Notes under the pieces: generated by a model
What the model saw: only the letters and a program-made list of their open reading frames with translations
The model's database searches: none
What the model was told of the DNA's origin: nothing
From: Acidimicrobiia bacterium
Lineage (GTDB): Bacteria; Actinomycetota; Acidimicrobiia; Spongiisociales; SHLN01
Direction of reading: 5' to 3'
NCBI GenBank assembly: GCA_030624805.1
Contig: JAUXJL010000005.1
Location: 1 to 20,043 of the forward strand
DNA length: 20,043 nucleotides
Shown: piece by piece, positions 14,858 through 20,043 of the stretch
Numbering within the stretch: the stretch's first letter is position 1
Layout: every line of letters starts with the position of its first letter
Made by a program: the position numbers and the translations under genes

Positions 14858-14885
14858 TTGCGGGCACCCCACCTCTCCATAAGCT
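14858..14885 (+). promoter_or_regulatory. Candidate promoter of the molybdoenzyme operon
   Basis: TTGCGG at 14858-14863 and TAAGCT at 14880-14885 are separated by 16 nt, giving a start near 14892 and a 5' leader of about 45 nt. It stands immediately downstream of the inverted repeat, a layout that would suit regulation. Confidence 0.35.
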
Positions 14886-14936
14886 GGCCACTGGAGGCTG
14901 GCGACCGGAGTCCTGACCCCAGAGAAATGAGGGAGC

Positions 14937-16508
<1,572 letters not shown>

Positions 16509-16521
16509 GGAGGGTGAGCCG

Positions 16522-19251
16522 ATGACTAAAGAGAAGGACCTCAATGCCATCCCCCGGCTGCTCCCGGGATCTGAGCTCACCAGCTACCCCCCGCCCGACC
16601 AGTGGGACAACTGGGAGGAATACGATGCTCGCGCCTGGCCCGAAAAGGTCAAGAACCGCTATCGGCTCATTCCCACCACCTGCTTCAACTGCGAGTCGGC
16701 CTGTGGCCTGCTCGCCTACGTCAACAAGGAAACCGGCCAGATAAAAAAGTTCGAGGGCAACCCGGCTCATCCCGGCTCGCGGGGACGCAACTGTGCCAAA
16801 GGCCCCGCCACCATCAACCAGGTCTACGACCCGGAGCGCATTCTTCACCCACTGCGCCGGGTTGGGCCGCGCGGCTCGGGAGAGTGGGAGCAAGTGAGCT
16901 GGGAGGACGCCCTCCAGGACATCGCCGGTCGCATGCGCACCGCCATCGAGGAGGACCGCCACGACGAGAGCATGTATCACGTTGGCCGCCCGGGCGAGGA
17001 CGGCTTCATGGACCGAACCCTCAAAGCCTGGGGCGTGGATGGTCACAACAGCCATACCAATATCTGCTCATCGAGCGCCCGGGTCGGTTACGCCCTGTGG
17101 ATGGGACACGATCGGCCGTCACCCGATTTCGCCAACGCCCGGTTCATCCTCCTGCTCTCCAGCCATCTCGAGACCGGCCACTACTTCAATCCGCACGCCC
17201 AACGCATCATGGAAGCGAAGCAATCGGGCGCCAAGCTGGCCGTGATCGACCCGCGGCTGTCCAACACGGCCGCCATGTCCGATATGTGGCTATCGGCCTG
17301 GCCGGGCACCGAAGCGGCCATCTTGCTTGCCATTGCCCGTCAGCTCCTCGAGTGGGATGCGGTTGACCACACGTTTATGCGGCGGTGGGTCAACTGGCAG
17401 CAGACTCTGGTTGAGAACCATCCCGACCGGACTCCGACCTATGAGTCCTTCATCGAGCTCCTCAAAGACACCTACGCCGACTACACCATGGAGTACGCCG
17501 CTGAGGAATCTGGTGTTACCCCCGAGCAGATCCTGGAGATCGCCACCGCCATCGCCGGGGCCGGCGACCGCTTCGCATCCCACACCTGGCGGTCGGCCGG
17601 TTCCGGCAACCGGGGTGGCTGGCAGGTCGCTCGCTGCCTCTGGTTCCTGCAGGTCCTGACCGGGTCGATCGGCACCCGGGGGGGGACATCTCCGAACGAC
17701 TGGGACAAATTCAAACCCGCCCACTGGAACATGCCGCCACCGCACAGCCGGTGGAACCAGTTGCTGTGGCCCAGCGAGTATCCGCTCGCCCATCATGAGA
17801 TGTCCATGCTGCTGCCCTACTTCCTGAAGGAGGGTCGCGGCAAGGTCGACGTGTATTTCACCCGCGTCTACAACCCGGTGTGGACCAATCCCGACGGGTT
17901 CTCATGGATCGAGGTGCTCACCGACGAGTCAAAAGTCGGGCTGCACGTGGCTATGACGCCAACCTGGTCCGAGACGGCCCAGTACGCCGATTACGTGTTG
18001 CCGATGGGGGTGAGCGCCGAGCGCCACGACACCCACTCCTACGAGACCCACGCCGGCCGCTGGCTCGGGTTTCGCCAGCCGGTGTTGCGGGTGGCCGGGG
18101 AGCGGGATGGCAAAACCTACCACCGCACCTATGAGGCCAACCCGGGTGAGGTGTGGGAGGAGACCGAGTTCTGGATTGACCTGTCCTGGCGGGTCGACCC
18201 GGAGGGCTCACTCGGGATCAAGCAGTGGTTCGAGTCGCCAAAAGACCCGAGCCGGCCGGTGTCGGTCGACGAGTACTACGGGTGGATGTTCGACAACTCG
18301 GTACCCGGACTGCCCGACAAAGCGGCCGCCGAGGGCATCACGCCGCTCGAGTTCATGCGCAAGTACGGGGCGGTGGAAATCGACAAAGACGTGTATGAGG
18401 TACACGAGCGTCCCACCGAGGAAGGCGTCGAGATTGAAGGCCAAACCCTGACCGGCTTCCCAACCCCGGCCGGAAAACTCGAATGGTGGTCACAGACGAT
18501 GCACGAGTGGGGCTGGGAAGACGAGGCCATTCCCACCTACCTCAAGACTCACGTGTACTGGCGAGACATGGACATGACCGGCAATGAGCGCATCCTGCTC
18601 CCGACCTTCCGACTTCCCACCCTCATCCACACCCGGAGTGGCAACGCCAAGTATCTCTACGAAATCAGCCACGGTCATCCCCTGTGGGTGAACCCGGTGG
18701 ATGCCGACGCCCTCGGTTTCATGACCGGCGACCTTGTTCGCCTCAGCACCGACAGCGGGCATTTCGTCATGCGGGCCTGGCGCACTGAAGGCATTCGGCC
18801 CGGTGTGGTTGCCGCCTCACACCACATGGGCCGCTGGCGCCTCCAAGAGGCTCTCGGCAGCGGGCGATGGGCATCGGCGCTCGTTGACATCACCTCTGAT
18901 GGCAAAGGACGCTGGAAGCTGCGTCAGAAGCAGGGCATCGAGCCGTTCACGTCCGAGGACCCTGACAGTGAGCGGATCTGGTGGAAGGATGCCGGCGTCA
19001 ACCAGAACCTGGCCTTCCCAAGCCATCCCGATCCCGTTTCCGGCATGCATGCCTGGCACCAACGAGTACGGCTCACCGCGGCCGAACCAGACGACCAATA
19101 CGGTGACGTTGTGGTCGACACCAACAAGAGCCTCGAGATATACAAACAATGGCTCGAACTCACGAAACCGGCACCCGGCCCGGGCGGCCTGCGACGCCCG
19201 CTGTGGTTCGCCAGGCCAGTGAGACCCACGCCCGATGCCTACCAGATCTAG
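16522..19251 (+). CDS. Molybdopterin oxidoreductase catalytic subunit (DMSO reductase/CISM family), substrate unknown
   Basis: This is the catalytic subunit of a complex iron-sulfur molybdoenzyme. It has 909 residues. The N-terminal [4Fe-4S] ligands are C54xxC57xxxC61 and C91 in RGRNCAKG. The molybdopterin domain follows, and in HTNICSSSARVGY (178-190) C182 is at the expected Mo-ligand position, suggesting cysteine coordination as in PsrA/PhsA or Nap-type enzymes rather than serine or aspartate. The C-terminal dinucleotide-binding domain includes HGHPLWVNPVDADALG and ASHHMGRWR. No Tat signal (twin Arg plus hydrophobic stretch) precedes the cluster, so the enzyme should be cytoplasmic, unlike most DMSO, polysulfide or thiosulfate reductases. 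GGAGGG 7 nt before the ATG is a strong ribosome site. Sulfite dehydrogenase SoeA-like, formate, or another oxyanion activity are all possible; none is shown by the sequence. Confidence 0.9.
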   Translation: MTKEKDLNAIPRLLPGSELTSYPPPDQWDNWEEYDARAWPEKVKNRYRLIPTTCFNCESACGLLAYVNKETGQIKKFEGNPAHPGSRGRNCAKGPATINQVYDPERILHPLRRVGPRGSGEWEQVSWEDALQDIAGRMRTAIEEDRHDESMYHVGRPGEDGFMDRTLKAWGVDGHNSHTNICSSSARVGYALWMGHDRPSPDFANARFILLLSSHLETGHYFNPHAQRIMEAKQSGAKLAVIDPRLSNTAAMSDMWLSAWPGTEAAILLAIARQLLEWDAVDHTFMRRWVNWQQTLVENHPDRTPTYESFIELLKDTYADYTMEYAAEESGVTPEQILEIATAIAGAGDRFASHTWRSAGSGNRGGWQVARCLWFLQVLTGSIGTRGGTSPNDWDKFKPAHWNMPPPHSRWNQLLWPSEYPLAHHEMSMLLPYFLKEGRGKVDVYFTRVYNPVWTNPDGFSWIEVLTDESKVGLHVAMTPTWSETAQYADYVLPMGVSAERHDTHSYETHAGRWLGFRQPVLRVAGERDGKTYHRTYEANPGEVWEETEFWIDLSWRVDPEGSLGIKQWFESPKDPSRPVSVDEYYGWMFDNSVPGLPDKAAAEGITPLEFMRKYGAVEIDKDVYEVHERPTEEGVEIEGQTLTGFPTPAGKLEWWSQTMHEWGWEDEAIPTYLKTHVYWRDMDMTGNERILLPTFRLPTLIHTRSGNAKYLYEISHGHPLWVNPVDADALGFMTGDLVRLSTDSGHFVMRAWRTEGIRPGVVAASHHMGRWRLQEALGSGRWASALVDITSDGKGRWKLRQKQGIEPFTSEDPDSERIWWKDAGVNQNLAFPSHPDPVSGMHAWHQRVRLTAAEPDDQYGDVVVDTNKSLEIYKQWLELTKPAPGPGGLRRPLWFARPVRPTPDAYQI

Positions 19252-20041
19252 CGCGGCGGCCGCCGCCTGGGCTGAGTCGGTGCTATGGGCCGAGATCACA
19301 CAGGAATGGGAGCCCGCCCGCCACCGCCAACTCTGGGATGACGTGCCGGCCATCGAAGCTGCCGTCGTCCGATACTACCGACCGGACGACGACCTGAACC
19401 GGCGTGCTCGCTACTGGGGCTACGAGTTCGGCGAACGGGATCTCGCAGACCTGTGCCGCCTGGGGGCGGCACTCGCTCGAGCCGAGGCTGAGGCGTGGGA
19501 GCAGGACGAGCCTCACATAGCGACACGGGCTTACGCCGACCGACGGTTCTTGCTGGGCGACCGACTTTTGCACTGGGCAGTCCCATGGCTCGATGCCGCC
19601 GGAGAATGTGACCCGGCGGAGCGCCGGCCGGCGGAAGGGGCGATGCTGGGGCTGCTGGATCTGGGGGATCGACTTCGGCCTGCCCCGGTGTTGACCGACG
19701 GAACCGAAGGCCTATTCGCCCCCGGTGAGGACAGCTACGGCCCGGTCGAGCCACCCGGGCCGCTCGCCGACTTCATGCTGTCGGTATGGAGCGGCCGGGT
19801 GGTTATGCGAGCCACGTTGGCCTCGCTGGGCGGCATCGAACTCACCGAACGAACAGTCCCCTCCGAGTGGCTCAGCGACCCGGCCATGGCAGAGCTGATT
19901 CGGGTGATGTACGAAACAGCCAGTCCTCGGTGGGACCGGGTTGCCGCCCAGCATCCCGGCTCTGCCCGTCTGTGGCGCGACCTCGCCCAGAGAGCAGCTC
20001 GGACGGCCGGGCTGCTCGAATCGTCCCCGACTCGGGCCTAG
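19235..20041 (+). CDS. Probable TorD/DmsD-type maturation chaperone of the molybdoenzyme
   Basis: This is a 268-residue soluble, Trp- and Glu-rich, mostly helical protein. Such chaperones hold the apo-catalytic subunit until the Mo cofactor is inserted. Evidence is position (last gene of the operon, start overlapping the catalytic gene by 17 nt) and a central stretch, FLLGDRLLHWAVPWLDAAG (about 105-123), that resembles the conserved EHLxPWLP region of TorD-like proteins. The rest is too divergent for a firm family call, and it is somewhat longer than the usual 180-220 residues. Codon use is like its neighbours. The tail is complete, with TAG two bases before the window end. If not a chaperone, it would be an unassigned accessory protein of this complex. 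Confidence 0.6.
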   Translation: MPTRSSAAAAAWAESVLWAEITQEWEPARHRQLWDDVPAIEAAVVRYYRPDDDLNRRARYWGYEFGERDLADLCRLGAALARAEAEAWEQDEPHIATRAYADRRFLLGDRLLHWAVPWLDAAGECDPAERRPAEGAMLGLLDLGDRLRPAPVLTDGTEGLFAPGEDSYGPVEPPGPLADFMLSVWSGRVVMRATLASLGGIELTERTVPSEWLSDPAMAELIRVMYETASPRWDRVAAQHPGSARLWRDLAQRAARTAGLLESSPTRA

Positions 20042-20043
20042 CC

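Overview
The window is high-GC bacterial DNA, most probably from an actinobacterium (Actinomycetota), and possibly a deep lineage such as Acidimicrobiia, though the class cannot be fixed from this sequence alone. The main argument is gene order. On the minus strand recO, uppS, glyS and dnaG follow one another, with tRNA-Asn beyond them. This is the same relative order I recall for the recO-uppS...glyS...dnaG block of mycobacteria, with a different set of genes inserted. The dimeric (single-chain) type of glycyl-tRNA synthetase and several predicted leaderless start codons fit the same assignment.

Left edge (1-805): the 3' part of a tyrosine integrase gene runs off the window start and points at the 3' end of a tRNA-Asn(GTT) gene. 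This is the usual layout of one end of an integrated phage or integrative element, so the chromosome proper probably begins at the tRNA.

Housekeeping block (about 970-12460): a small MazG-like protein that has lost the EExxE metal ligands, a YtxH-like small protein, the dnaG-rpoD pair (primase and primary sigma factor), and on the opposite strand a tandem-repeat DUF4389 membrane protein and a sucrose-phosphate synthase. Then come glyS, a large M16 metallopeptidase lipoprotein, uppS and recO. Five genes here (dnaG, the sucrose-phosphate synthase gene, glyS, the M16 gene, recO) share one arrangement: a -10-like hexamer placed exactly 6 nt before the proposed start codon, which predicts leaderless mRNAs.

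Molybdenum and sulfur block (12509-20041): on the minus strand mobA (molybdenum cofactor guanylyltransferase) overlaps the stop of a SulP anion permease by GTGA. The permease is preceded by two overlapping mini-ORFs. Divergent from it lies a three-gene operon: a fused four-cluster ferredoxin/NrfD membrane protein, a 909-residue molybdopterin oxidoreductase with no visible Tat signal, and a TorD/DmsD-like maturation protein. MobA would finish the bis-MGD cofactor, the TorD-like protein would help load it, and the fused subunit would carry electrons between the catalytic subunit and the quinone pool. The substrate is not evident. A cytoplasmic sulfur oxyanion enzyme (SoeABC-like logic) with SulP moving sulfate, or SulP supplying molybdate, are the two most testable ideas. 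This block is the best candidate for an undescribed system in the window.

No CRISPR array, insertion sequence or rRNA gene was seen. No gene-free stretch reaches 300 bases. The longest, 14656-14936, is densely packed with candidate regulatory elements.
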